Under the pieces are notes generated by a model. That model saw only the letters and a program-made list of their open reading frames with translations, was not told the DNA's origin and searched no databases. This document shows positions 17,041-25,053 of a stretch of DNA of 64,000 nucleotides, piece after piece (the first letter of the stretch is position 1; each line of letters opens with the position of its first letter). The translations under genes were made by a program, and so were the position numbers. This DNA comes from Variovorax sp. 54 (GTDB lineage Bacteria > Pseudomonadota > Gammaproteobacteria > Burkholderiales > Burkholderiaceae_C): the NCBI RefSeq assembly GCF_002754375.1, contig NZ_PEFF01000001.1, positions 1,054,001 through 1,118,000 on the forward strand, in the 5' to 3' direction.

Positions 17041-17421
17041 ATGACCGCACGCACACAGACCACCGCCTACCCGACGACGATTTATCACAAGCCCAACTGC
17101 AGCACGTCGCGCAACGTGCTGGGCTTGATCCGTGAAAGCGGCGTGGAACCAGAGATCGTCCTGTACCTGGAAACGCCGCCCTCGAAGAAGAAGCTGCGCG
17201 AGCTCACGAAGGCCATGGGCCTGACGGCGCGCGACCTGCTGCGCACGAAGGAAACGCCCTACGAAGAACTGAAGCTGGCAGACGAGAAACTGACCGACGA
17301 CCAGCTGTTCGACGCGATCGTGGCGCACCCGATCCTCCTGCAACGCCCCATCGTCGTGTCGCCGCGCGGCACGCTGATGTGCCGGCCGTGGGAGCGCGTG
17401 CGCGAGATCCTTCCCGCTTAA
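17041..17421 (+). CDS. ArsC/Spx-family protein, glutaredoxin-type arsenate reductase-like
   Basis: The product is 126 residues. The active-site block HKPNCSTSRNVLGLI has the catalytic Cys20. LLRTKETPYEEL and HPILLQRPIVVSPRG are the downstream ArsC/ArsC-like signatures. Glutaredoxin-linked arsenate reductases of this family are 115-140 residues, so the length fits. No ars operon genes are adjacent, so a housekeeping or general thiol role is as likely as arsenate resistance. It is convergent with queG, whose stop overlaps this gene's stop by 4 bases. Confidence 0.85.
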   Translation: MTARTQTTAYPTTIYHKPNCSTSRNVLGLIRESGVEPEIVLYLETPPSKKKLRELTKAMGLTARDLLRTKETPYEELKLADEKLTDDQLFDAIVAHPILLQRPIVVSPRGTLMCRPWERVREILPA

Positions 17422-18500
17422 ACCGGCTGATCTTCGGGCTGCTGCGCGAGCCCCCACGCGACATGCTCGCGCACCAGCGCACTCGGATGCCCGGCACGCG
17501 TGGCCAGCGCTTCCTTCGCGCCGTCCTCGCCTGATCGCACCGCATTGCCCAGCGCCACCGCGATGTTGCGCAGCCAGCGCTCGTGGCCGATGCGGCGGAT
17601 CGGGCTGCCTTCGGTGCGGCGCAAAAAGTCTTCCTCGCTCCACGCGAACAGCTCGGCCAGCGTGCGGCCCGTGAGCCCGTCGCGCGCGTCGAAGTCGGGC
17701 AGCGTGCTCTTCTTCGCGAACTTGTTCCAGGGGCAGATCAGCTGGCAGTCGTCACAACCGTAGATGCGGTTGGCCATGAGCGGTCGCAGCTCCGTCGGAA
17801 TGGCACCGGCGTGCTCGATCGTCAGGTACGAGATGCAGCGCCGCGCATCGAGCCGCTGCGGCGCGACGATGGCGCGTGTCGGGCACACGTCGATGCAGGC
17901 GCTGCAGCTGCCGCAGTGCGCGCTGACGGGCTCGCTCGGCGGCAGCGCCATGTCGACGTAGATTTCGCCGAGAAAGAACATCGAGCCCGCGTCGCGGTCG
18001 AGCACCAGCGTGTGCTTGCCGCGCCAGCCCTGGCCGCTGCGCGAGGCCAGCTCGGCTTCGAGCACCGGCGCCGAATCGGTGAAGGCGCGGTGGCCGAAGG
18101 GGCCGACCTCTTCGGCGATCTGCTCGGCCAGTTTGGCGAGGCGGTTGCGCAGCACCTTGTGATAGTCGCGGCCCCGCGCATAGACCGACACGATGGCTTC
18201 GCCGGGCCGCGTGAGGCGGTCGAACTCGACGGCCTGCCAGTCGCCCGGCGTGGCGCGCGGCAGGTAATCCATGCGCGCGGTGATCACGCTCACGGTGCCC
18301 GGCACCAGCTCGGCGGGCCGCGCGCGGCGGGTGCCGTGTGTTGCCATGTATTGCATCTCGCCATGGAACCCATGGGCCAGCCATTGCATCAGACCGTCCT
18401 CGGCGCTCGACAGATCGACGCCCGCGATTCCGATTTGGGAGAATCCGAGTTCCCGGGCCAAGGCCTGAATACGAGCAATGAGTGGATGGCTGACGATCAC
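17418..18500 (-). CDS. queG: Epoxyqueuosine reductase QueG
   Basis: The product is 360 residues and performs the last step of queuosine tRNA modification. The cobalamin-binding DUF1730 region covers about residues 55-150 (YARGRDYHKVLRNRL). Two 4Fe-4S motifs follow: HCGSCSACIDVCPTRAI and YGCDDCQLICPWN. A short helical repeat ends the protein (HPSALVREHVAWGL). The start is a GTG at 18500, giving the family N-terminus SHPLIARIQALARELGFSQIG. No ATG fits. The start lies inside the first codons of the divergent tsaE gene, so the two genes overlap head to head by 15 bases. Confidence 0.93.
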   Translation of the reverse strand: MIVSHPLIARIQALARELGFSQIGIAGVDLSSAEDGLMQWLAHGFHGEMQYMATHGTRRARPAELVPGTVSVITARMDYLPRATPGDWQAVEFDRLTRPGEAIVSVYARGRDYHKVLRNRLAKLAEQIAEEVGPFGHRAFTDSAPVLEAELASRSGQGWRGKHTLVLDRDAGSMFFLGEIYVDMALPPSEPVSAHCGSCSACIDVCPTRAIVAPQRLDARRCISYLTIEHAGAIPTELRPLMANRIYGCDDCQLICPWNKFAKKSTLPDFDARDGLTGRTLAELFAWSEEDFLRRTEGSPIRRIGHERWLRNIAVALGNAVRSGEDGAKEALATRAGHPSALVREHVAWGLAQQPEDQPV

Positions 18501-18980
18501 TTGCCGATTGTAGAAACGCGCACCCTGCGCTGGCAGGGCGAAAACGACACCGACGCACTGGCGCGCGCGCTCGCCGCATCGCCCGCGTTGCGCGACGCGT
18601 TCATCGCGCTGCAGGGCGACCTGGGCGCCGGCAAGACCACCTTCGTGCGCCACCTGCTGCGCGCGCTCGGCATCACCGGGCGCATCAAGAGCCCCACCTA
18701 CGCGGTGGTCGAGCCGCACGAGGCGCCCGACGGGCTGGCCATCTTCCACTTCGACTTCTACCGCTTCGCCGATCCGCGCGAATGGGACGACGCGGGCTTT
18801 CGCGACATCTTCGCGGGCCCCGGCCTCAAGCTGGCCGAGTGGCCGGAAAACGCCGCGGGGCGCACCCCACCTGCCGACCTAGCTATTAAAATAGAAGCAA
18901 TGACCGACGACACCCGCAGCGTGACCCTTCTTGCGAACACCCCTCGCGGCAGCGATCTGCTGGCGTGCCTCGCCGCATGA
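18486..18980 (+). CDS. tsaE: tRNA threonylcarbamoyladenosine biosynthesis ATPase TsaE
   Basis: The product is 164 residues. Walker A GDLGAGKTTFVRHLLRALG and the next block IKSPTYAVVEPHE, then HFDFYRFADPREW, are diagnostic. TsaE works with TsaB and TsaD to make t6A37 in ANN-decoding tRNAs. The ATG at 18486 overlaps the divergent queG start, and the stop overlaps the amidase start as ATGA. An alternative, slightly later start cannot be excluded because the conserved part begins about residue 10. The tsaE-amidase order matches the E. coli yjeE-amiB pair. Confidence 0.93.
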   Translation: MADDHLPIVETRTLRWQGENDTDALARALAASPALRDAFIALQGDLGAGKTTFVRHLLRALGITGRIKSPTYAVVEPHEAPDGLAIFHFDFYRFADPREWDDAGFRDIFAGPGLKLAEWPENAAGRTPPADLAIKIEAMTDDTRSVTLLANTPRGSDLLACLAA

Positions 18981-20479
18981 AGGCGACCGGCCTGAAACGG
19001 CGCGTGCTGCTGCAGGGCGGCAGCATCGCGCTGATGCTGGGCGTGCACCAGATCGCGCGCGGCGCCAGCATCCTCGCCGTGCGCGTGTGGCCCGCCGCCG
19101 ATTACACCCGCGTGACCATCGAGTCCGACGCCCGCCTCAACTCGCAGCAGCTGGTGGTCGGCAGCCCGCCCCGGCTGGCCGTGGACATCGAGGGCATCGA
19201 CCTCAACACCGAGCTGCGCGACCTGGTCGGCAAGATCAAGCCCGGCGATCCGTTCATCAACGGCCTGCGCATCGGGCAGAACGCACCGAAGGTGGTGCGC
19301 ATCGTGTTCGACCTGAAGCAGACCGTGCGCCCGCAGGTGTTCTCGCTGGCGCCCGTGGCCGCCTACAAGCACCGGCTGGTGCTCGACCTGTACCCCGAAC
19401 AGGCCATCGACCCGATGGAAGCGCTGATCGCCGAGCGGCTGCGCGATGCGCCCAAGAACGGCAGCAGCACCGCGCCGAGCAACGGCCCCGCCGTGGCAAC
19501 CGCCCCGCCCGCCGCGCCCTCGCCGGCCCCCGCGCCCGTTCGCCCTGCCATGCCGCCCGTCGACCCGCTGGGCGACCTCATGGCGCAGCAGGCCATGCGC
19601 CCCGGTCCGTCGGCGCCCGCGCCGGCCCTGCCTCCCGGCGGCATGCCACTGCCCATGCCGCCGGCACCGCCGCCCGTCGTGGCCGCGGCGCCACCTCCGG
19701 CGCGCCCCGTGACACCGCCCGGCCCGCCGCCGCGCGCGACGGCCAGCCGCACCGACCGCATCATCATCGTGGCGCTCGACCCCGGCCACGGCGGTGAAGA
19801 CCCGGGCGCCATCGGCCCGAACGGCACGCGCGAGAAAGACATCGTGCTGCAGGTGGCGCACCGCCTGCGCGACCGCATCAACGCGGCCAGCGTCAACGGC
19901 AGCCCGATGCGCGCCTTTCTCACGCGCGACGCCGACTTCTTCGTGCCGCTGGGCGTGCGCGTGCAGAAGGCGCGGCGCGTGCAGGCCGACCTGTTCGTGA
20001 GCATCCACGCCGACGCCTTCACCACGCCCGCCGCGCGCGGCGCCAGCGTGTTCGCGCTGAGCCAGAGCGGCGCATCGAGCAGCGCCGCGCGCTGGCTCGC
20101 CAACAAGGAAAACGACGCCGACAAGGTCGGCGGCGTGAACGTGGGCACCCACGAGGCGCAGGTGCAGCGTGCCCTGCTCGACATGAGCACCACCGCGCAG
20201 ATCAACGACAGCCTGAAGCTTGGCGGCGCGATGCTCGGCGAGATCAAGGGCATCGGCGCGCGACTGCACAAGGCGCAGGTCGAGCAGGCCGGCTTCGCGG
20301 TGCTCAAGGCGCCCGACATCCCGAGCGTGCTGGTCGAGACGGCCTTCATCAGCAACCCCGAGGAAGAAGCGAACCTGCGCCGCGCCGACTACCAGGAGAA
20401 CCTGGCCGACGCGCTGATGCGCGGCATCCAGCGCTACTTCGCGCAGAACCCGCCGCTCGCGCGCAGCCGCCAGCTCTGA
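18977..20479 (+). CDS. amiC: N-acetylmuramoyl-L-alanine amidase, AmiC-like, probable Tat substrate
   Basis: The product is 500 residues. The N-terminus has a twin-arginine signal (LKRRVLLQGG) followed by a hydrophobic stretch, as in Tat-exported AmiA/AmiC. An AMIN domain covers about residues 30-140, a Pro/Ala-rich linker about 165-255, and the zinc amidase domain starts at LDPGHGGEDPGAIG and continues through FVSIHADAF to LVETAFISNPEEE. It cleaves septal peptidoglycan during cell separation. Its start codon overlaps the tsaE stop (ATGA), so translation is probably coupled. Confidence 0.93.
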   Translation: MKATGLKRRVLLQGGSIALMLGVHQIARGASILAVRVWPAADYTRVTIESDARLNSQQLVVGSPPRLAVDIEGIDLNTELRDLVGKIKPGDPFINGLRIGQNAPKVVRIVFDLKQTVRPQVFSLAPVAAYKHRLVLDLYPEQAIDPMEALIAERLRDAPKNGSSTAPSNGPAVATAPPAAPSPAPAPVRPAMPPVDPLGDLMAQQAMRPGPSAPAPALPPGGMPLPMPPAPPPVVAAAPPPARPVTPPGPPPRATASRTDRIIIVALDPGHGGEDPGAIGPNGTREKDIVLQVAHRLRDRINAASVNGSPMRAFLTRDADFFVPLGVRVQKARRVQADLFVSIHADAFTTPAARGASVFALSQSGASSSAARWLANKENDADKVGGVNVGTHEAQVQRALLDMSTTAQINDSLKLGGAMLGEIKGIGARLHKAQVEQAGFAVLKAPDIPSVLVETAFISNPEEEANLRRADYQENLADALMRGIQRYFAQNPPLARSRQL

Positions 20480-20480
20480 C

Positions 20481-20981
20481 CTAGAAGCCCGCCACGCGGG
20501 CGCCCCACGCGGCCGCATAGAGGCCGACGCCGAAGACGCTGTGCGTCACCAGGCTCTGGAACCGTGCCATCGCAGGGCGCGGCGTGCGGCGCGCGGCAAA
20601 GCCCGCGCCCATCGCGGGCTGCATCACGCAGAACGGCAGGATCACGGTGCCGATGCCGACGATCAACGCAGGGGCGAGCGTCGGCTGGCGCGCCCAACCC
20701 AACCCCCAGCCCGCGAGCAGCACGGCGGCGAACGCGATGCCGAGCAGGTAGTGCGCAGTCCAGCCGATCACGCCCTCGCCCGCCACGCGCGGCGACTTGC
20801 CGATGGGGTTGTGAAAGAAGCGCCCGCGCGTCAGGTGCACGAGCCAGCGGCCGACGAGCGCGTAGTCCAGCGAGGGAATGCCGAACAGGCGCTGGCGCAG
20901 CACGGCCCAGAGGTCCATCACCACCGTCGCACCAGCGCCGATCCACAGCGTGCGCAGCGCGAACTCGACGGCCTCAGACAC
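20481..20981 (-). CDS. DUF2938 family membrane protein
   Basis: The product is 166 residues from a GTG at 20981, or 174 from an ATG at 21005. The GTG version starts at the conserved-looking SEAVEFALRTLWIGAGAT. About four hydrophobic segments are seen (ATVVMDLWAVL, YLLGIAFAAVLLAGWGLGW, PALIVGIGTVILPF, HSVFGVGLYAAAWG). DUF2938 proteins are small inner-membrane proteins of unknown role. The start overlaps the 3' end of the methyltransferase gene, which suggests translational coupling and co-expression under the MerR-type regulator at 21928. Confidence 0.78.
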   Translation of the reverse strand: MSEAVEFALRTLWIGAGATVVMDLWAVLRQRLFGIPSLDYALVGRWLVHLTRGRFFHNPIGKSPRVAGEGVIGWTAHYLLGIAFAAVLLAGWGLGWARQPTLAPALIVGIGTVILPFCVMQPAMGAGFAARRTPRPAMARFQSLVTHSVFGVGLYAAAWGARVAGF

Positions 20982-21843
20982 GGTCGCGCTCCTGCACCGA
21001 TGCACGCGCGGCGATCATCCAGCAGGCCGCGACAAAGCGCACTTCGTCACCATGCACATAAGGAGCGAAGGCAGCGTGCAACGCCTCAACGACCTGCGCG
21101 CGCGTCTCGGCATCCGCCTCCTGCAGGATCAGCCCGACCGGCCCGAGCCGCGTGAAGTAGTCGACCAGCGCCATCGCGGGGAACGCGCATTCAACCTCGA
21201 ACGGCTGGATGTCGACCTCGCCCCACCCGCTCGCCTCGAGGATCTCTGCGACCCGCGCGCGGTCGGCGAACGCGAACTGGCCCGGTGCGTTCGGGCGGCG
21301 CGGCGGCAGGCCGGGCAGCAGCGGTGCGGCGGCGCGCTCGGCCGTCGTCATGAACGGGTTGTCGGCCCCGCCGCGCCAGGCGATGCAGCGCAAGGCCGCA
21401 CCGTCCGTCGCGGCGCGTCGCAGATTCGCGAAGGCCCGCACCGGGTCGTCGAAGAACATCACGCCCAGGCGTGAGATCACTGTGTCGAACGCGGCCGGCT
21501 CGAAGACGTGGCTCTGCACGTCGGCGCAGACAAAGCGGGCCGACGGCAACACCTCGCGCGCGGCGCGGGCCTTCGCCGCCTCGATCATCGGTGCCGAGAT
21601 ATCGACGCCGAGGCACTGACCGGTCGCGCCCAGTTGCCGCGCCACGGCGAGCGTCGTGCGGCCGGTGCCGCAACCCACGTCGAGCACACGGCGGGCGCCC
21701 ACAGCGCGCACCGCATCGCTCAGCCGCGCTTCGAGCGGCTGGAACATCGCATCGAGCACGGCCTGCGTGTCGACCCAGGCATTGCCGGCGCGGCCGTTCC
21801 ACAGGGCGGCCTGTTCGGCATTGGCGGGAGATGTGTCGTCCAT
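20974..21843 (-). CDS. Class I SAM-dependent methyltransferase
   Basis: The product is 289 residues. The SAM-binding motif I is VLDVGCGTGRTTLAVA, with GVDISAPMI as the acidic loop and FDTVISRLGVMFFDDP as motif IV. It resembles the UbiE/BioC-like group. An upstream in-frame ATG at 21858 is possible, but the one at 21843 is preferred from the alignment of the N-terminus (ANAEQAALWNGRAGNAWV). The gene is divergent from the MerR-type regulator and its promoter carries the palindrome at 21894-21909, so it is the probable regulated target. The methyl acceptor is unknown. Confidence 0.88.
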   Translation of the reverse strand: MDDTSPANAEQAALWNGRAGNAWVDTQAVLDAMFQPLEARLSDAVRAVGARRVLDVGCGTGRTTLAVARQLGATGQCLGVDISAPMIEAAKARAAREVLPSARFVCADVQSHVFEPAAFDTVISRLGVMFFDDPVRAFANLRRAATDGAALRCIAWRGGADNPFMTTAERAAAPLLPGLPPRRPNAPGQFAFADRARVAEILEASGWGEVDIQPFEVECAFPAMALVDYFTRLGPVGLILQEADAETRAQVVEALHAAFAPYVHGDEVRFVAACWMIAARASVQERDRV

Positions 21844-21893
21844 GATCGTTTTCCTCAAGGTGCCTTCAAGCGGCGAAGGCTAGACTGTGCCAA

Positions 21894-21909
21894 TTCAAGT
21901 CGACTTGAA
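21894..21909. promoter_or_regulatory. MerR-type operator between methyltransferase and regulator genes
   Basis: TTCAAGTCGACTTGAA is a perfect 16-base palindrome. On the minus strand it lies between TTGACT and CACAGT, separated by 19 bases, the long spacer typical of MerR-activated promoters. This promoter would drive the methyltransferase-DUF2938 pair. Confidence 0.7.
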
Positions 21910-21927
21910 GTCAAGAGGGGGCAGCAC

Positions 21928-22365
21928 ATGGACATTTCGGAAGTCGCGCAACGCGCCGGCGTTCCCGCCTCGACGCTGCGCTTCTATGAAGAAAAAGGGC
22001 TGATCGCCTCGACCGGCAGGCACGGCCTGCGCCGCGTGTTCGCGCCCGACGTGCTGGAGCGGCTGGCGCTCATCGCGCTGGGCCGCGCCGCCGGTTTCTC
22101 GCTGGAAGAAATCGGCCACATGTTCTCGCCCGAAGGCAAACCGCGCATCGACCGGCAGGTGCTCGCCGACAAGGCGCAGGACCTCGACCGCACGATCCGC
22201 CAGCTCACGGCGATGCGCGACGGCCTGCGGCACGCAGCGGTCTGCCCCGCGCCCAGCCACATGGAATGCCCGACCTTCCGCCGCATCCTGCGGGCCGCAT
22301 CGTCGGGTGCATTGGAAGCCCCGAAGAAAAAGGCGCCGACGCCGCGCAAGCCGCGCGCTGCTTGA
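21928..22365 (+). CDS. MerR-family transcriptional regulator
   Basis: The product is 145 residues. The N-terminal MerR winged helix is clear: MDISEVAQRAGVPASTLRFY, then EEKGLIASTGRHGLRRVF. The coiled-coil region follows (about residues 80-110), then a C-terminal tail with CPAPSHMECPTFRRIL, whose two cysteines might sense metals or redox state, although this pattern is common in regulators of unknown signal. It is divergent from the methyltransferase gene with a 16-base palindrome between them, so it most likely controls that gene and itself. Confidence 0.88.
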   Translation: MDISEVAQRAGVPASTLRFYEEKGLIASTGRHGLRRVFAPDVLERLALIALGRAAGFSLEEIGHMFSPEGKPRIDRQVLADKAQDLDRTIRQLTAMRDGLRHAAVCPAPSHMECPTFRRILRAASSGALEAPKKKAPTPRKPRAA

Positions 22366-22522
22366 CCCCACGCGTTTGCTTGCAGGCCTTGCGTCCCGCA
22401 ACACGCGCCCTGTCCCACGCGGTGCGGCCCACGACCGCGCACAGGCAAGCGCGGCAGGCTCCTACACCGCGAAATGCATACTTTTGACCATGATGGGCCA
22501 TCACTCTCGAAAGGTGGACCTC

Positions 22523-22813
22523 ATGTTCAACACACGTCTCTGGATCGCCGCAGCGGCAGCCACATCGGTCATGACGCTGGCTGGCTGTGCGAGCGGTCCC
22601 AACCAGAACCTCGGCACAGGCATCGGCGCACTCGGCGGCGCGGCGGTGGGCCATGCGATCGGCGGCAACACGGGCAGCACGCTCGGCGGCGCAGCCATCG
22701 GCGGCATCATCGGCAACCAGGTGGGCCGCAACGTCGACGAGCGCAACTACTACAACCAGCAACGCTACCCGCGCGGCAGCGGTTACTACCCGGACAACGG
22801 ACCGCGCTACTGA
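22523..22813 (+). CDS. Glycine-zipper lipoprotein
   Basis: The product is 96 residues. A lipoprotein signal ends at LAGC (Cys22), followed by two glycine-zipper segments (GTGIGALGGAAVGHAIGG and GGAAIGGIIGNQVG) as in the SlyB/OsmB-like 2TM glycine-zipper group. The C-terminal tail is rich in Tyr, Asn and Arg. AAAGGTGG gives a good ribosome binding site. It is probably an outer-membrane lipoprotein with a stress or envelope role, and a clear terminator follows the gene. Confidence 0.88.
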   Translation: MFNTRLWIAAAAATSVMTLAGCASGPNQNLGTGIGALGGAAVGHAIGGNTGSTLGGAAIGGIIGNQVGRNVDERNYYNQQRYPRGSGYYPDNGPRY

Positions 22814-22833
22814 TCATTCATTCACACACTCAA

Positions 22834-22862
22834 CGAAAAACGCGCCCTCGGGCGCGTTTTTT
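22834..22862 (+). terminator. Intrinsic terminator after the glycine-zipper lipoprotein gene
   Basis: ACGCGCCC-TC-GGGCGCGT forms a strong GC stem preceded by a run of A and followed by six T. The A and T runs make it bidirectional, so it may also serve the dedA-like gene reading from the other side. Confidence 0.9.
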
Positions 22863-22884
22863 CATGGGGTGAGTTTGCAGCGAC

Positions 22885-23550
22885 TCAGGCCTGCGATGCC
22901 GCCGCCCGCGCCTTCTCGGCCTTCGAGGCGCGCCACGCGCCGAAGATCGCCAGCAGGCCGGGCACGAAGATCAGCGCCCAGATGATCTTGTCCAGGTGCA
23001 GCCGCACGAACGGCAGGTTGCCGAAGAAGTAGCCCGCGGTGGCGATGCCCAGCACCCAGAGCAGCGCGCCGCCCACGTTGTAGGCCGTGAACTTCGCGCG
23101 ATCCATCTCGGCCACGCCGGCCACGAAGGGCGCAAAAGTGCGAATGAAAGGCATGAAGCGCGCAAGCACGATGGTGATGCCGCCGTAGCGTTCGTAGAAG
23201 CTGTGGGCCTGGTCGAAGGCCTTGCGGTTGAAGAAGCGCGAGTTCTCCCACTGGAACACCTTGGGCCCGAAATAGCGCCCGATCGAGTAGTTGCACTGGT
23301 CGCCCAGGATGGCCGCCGCAATGAGGATGCCGCAGGCCAGCGGGAAGCTCATGAGCCCGATGCCGCACAGCGCGCCGACGATGAACAGCAGCGAGTCGCC
23401 CGGCAGGAACGGCATGACCACCGCACCGGTCTCGACGAACACGATCAGGAACAGCAGCGCATAGACCCAGGGGCCGTAGGCGACCACGAAGGCCTCGAGG
23501 TGTTTGTCGACGTGAAGAATGAAGTCGACGAGAAAGCTGATGATTTCCAT
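22885..23550 (-). CDS. DedA/VTT-family inner-membrane protein
   Basis: The product is 221 residues with about five hydrophobic segments. The family signature is seen in PFLPGDSLLFIVGALCG, GDQCNYSIGRYFG and FMPFIRTFAPFVAGVAEM, which include the acidic and arginine residues of re-entrant loops. DedA proteins are proposed undecaprenyl-phosphate or phospholipid flippases that need the proton motive force. It is divergent from the GNAT gene with 49 bases between them. Confidence 0.92.
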   Translation of the reverse strand: MEIISFLVDFILHVDKHLEAFVVAYGPWVYALLFLIVFVETGAVVMPFLPGDSLLFIVGALCGIGLMSFPLACGILIAAAILGDQCNYSIGRYFGPKVFQWENSRFFNRKAFDQAHSFYERYGGITIVLARFMPFIRTFAPFVAGVAEMDRAKFTAYNVGGALLWVLGIATAGYFFGNLPFVRLHLDKIIWALIFVPGLLAIFGAWRASKAEKARAAASQA

Positions 23551-23599
23551 GGGCGCGGATTATCCTTGTTGGCATGCTGCCCCCTTTTCGAATCACCCC

Positions 23600-24109
23600 A
23601 TGATCCAGATCCGCGAAGCCCTCGATGCCGACTGGCCCGCTATTTGGGCGGTTCTCGAACCGACGTTCCGCCGGGGCGACACCTACACCTACGCGCCCGA
23701 TGTCACGGAAGAAGACGTCCGCCACTCGTGGATGAAGGTGCCCACGCTGACCTTCGTGGCCTGCAACGACGAAGGCGCCGTGCTGGGCACCTATGTGATC
23801 CGCCCTAACCAGCCGGGCCAGGGCGCACATGTGAGCAACTGCGGGTATGTGGTGTCCGAGGCGGCGCGCGGCCTGGGCGTGGCCTCGGCGCTGTGCGAAC
23901 ACTCGCAGCAGCAGGCCCTGCGCATGGGCTTCCTGGCGATGCAGTTCAACTTCGTCGTGTCGACCAACGCGCGCGCGGTGCAGCTGTGGCAGCGCATGGG
24001 CTTCGCCATCGTCGGCACGCTGCCAGGCGCGTTCCGGCATCCGCAGCATGGCTTCGTCGACGCCTTCGTCATGTTCAAGCAGTTGCAGCCGCTGCCCGGC
24101 GCGGCATGA
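23600..24109 (+). CDS. GNAT-family N-acetyltransferase
   Basis: The product is 169 residues. The acetyl-CoA binding block is SEAARGLGVASALCEHSQQQAL (Q/RxxGxG/A variant, about residues 92-113). The C-terminal part NARAVQLWQRMGFAIVGTLPGAF is typical of small-molecule or protein N-acetyltransferases. The substrate cannot be deduced. The stop overlaps the start of the LysR gene (ATGA), so both are likely one transcript. Confidence 0.9.
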   Translation: MIQIREALDADWPAIWAVLEPTFRRGDTYTYAPDVTEEDVRHSWMKVPTLTFVACNDEGAVLGTYVIRPNQPGQGAHVSNCGYVVSEAARGLGVASALCEHSQQQALRMGFLAMQFNFVVSTNARAVQLWQRMGFAIVGTLPGAFRHPQHGFVDAFVMFKQLQPLPGAA

Positions 24110-25047
24110 AGAAGATCGAGCCCCGGCTCCTGCAGGCCTTCGTGGCCGTGGCCCGCGAGGGCTCGGTGTCGCGCGGCGCGCAGCGCCTGTTTCTCACGCA
24201 GCCGGCCGTGAGCCTGCAGCTCAAGGAGCTGGGCGCGCTGGTCGAGCTGGAGCTGTTCCAGCGCACGCCCACCGGCCTGCTGCTCACGCGCGACGGCGCG
24301 GCGCTGCTCAACCATGCGGAGCATGCGCTCGAAGGCCTGAACGATTTCGCGGTGGCGGCGGAGCGGCTCAAGGGCGGCGTGCGCGGCTCGCTGCGCATCG
24401 GCACCATCCTCGACCCCGACTTCACGCGGCTCAGCCCTTTTCTCACCGAACTGGTGGCGCTGGCACCCGAGCTCGAGACCGAGTTGCATCAAGGCACGAG
24501 CGGCGACGTGCTGGCCCAACTGCTCAACAAGGAGCTGGACATCGGCTTCTACCTCGGGGACCCTGAAGCGACCGACCTGCCGCAGGCCAGCGCGGCCGCA
24601 CGCCGTCAGGAAGGCGGCCTGCTGTTCCATTCGCAGGTGCTGGCGCGCTTCAACTACCAGGTGATCGGCCCGAGCGGCTGGGCGCCCCAGGTGCTGGGCC
24701 GCGAGTGGCCCGAGCTGGCCTACCTGCCGTGGGTGCTGGCACCGCCGACCTCGTCGCATTCGCGGCTGCTGGCGCCGGTGCTGCAGGCCCACAAGCTCGT
24801 GCTCAAGAAGGCCGCGCAGGCCGACCAGGAGATGTCGATGCTGGCGCTGGTGCGCGCTGGCGTGGGCATTTCACTGGCGCGCGATGCGCTGGCGCTGCAG
24901 GCCAGCCAGCGCGACGGCCTGGTCATTGCCGACCGCGTGAGCATCGGCTGCGACCTGCGCTTTGTCTGCCTGGCCGGCGCGCTCAAGCGGCCGGAGGTGG
25001 ACTGCGCGTGGCAGGCCTTGTCGCGCGTCTGGCGACAGGCCTTCTGA
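24106..25047 (+). CDS. LysR-family transcriptional regulator
   Basis: The product is 313 residues. The winged helix is clear at residues about 5-65 (RLLQAFVAVAREGSVSRGAQ, then LFLTQPAVSLQLKELGALVE). The effector domain follows, with GSLRIGTILDPDF. A segment near residues 150-175 is longer than usual and Ala/Arg/Glu-rich (QASAAARRQEGG). It starts on the stop of the GNAT gene. The next gene, an MFS transporter, is convergent, so the usual divergent-target rule gives no target here. Confidence 0.9.
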   Translation: MKKIEPRLLQAFVAVAREGSVSRGAQRLFLTQPAVSLQLKELGALVELELFQRTPTGLLLTRDGAALLNHAEHALEGLNDFAVAAERLKGGVRGSLRIGTILDPDFTRLSPFLTELVALAPELETELHQGTSGDVLAQLLNKELDIGFYLGDPEATDLPQASAAARRQEGGLLFHSQVLARFNYQVIGPSGWAPQVLGREWPELAYLPWVLAPPTSSHSRLLAPVLQAHKLVLKKAAQADQEMSMLALVRAGVGISLARDALALQASQRDGLVIADRVSIGCDLRFVCLAGALKRPEVDCAWQALSRVWRQAF

Positions 25048-25053
25048 AACCGA

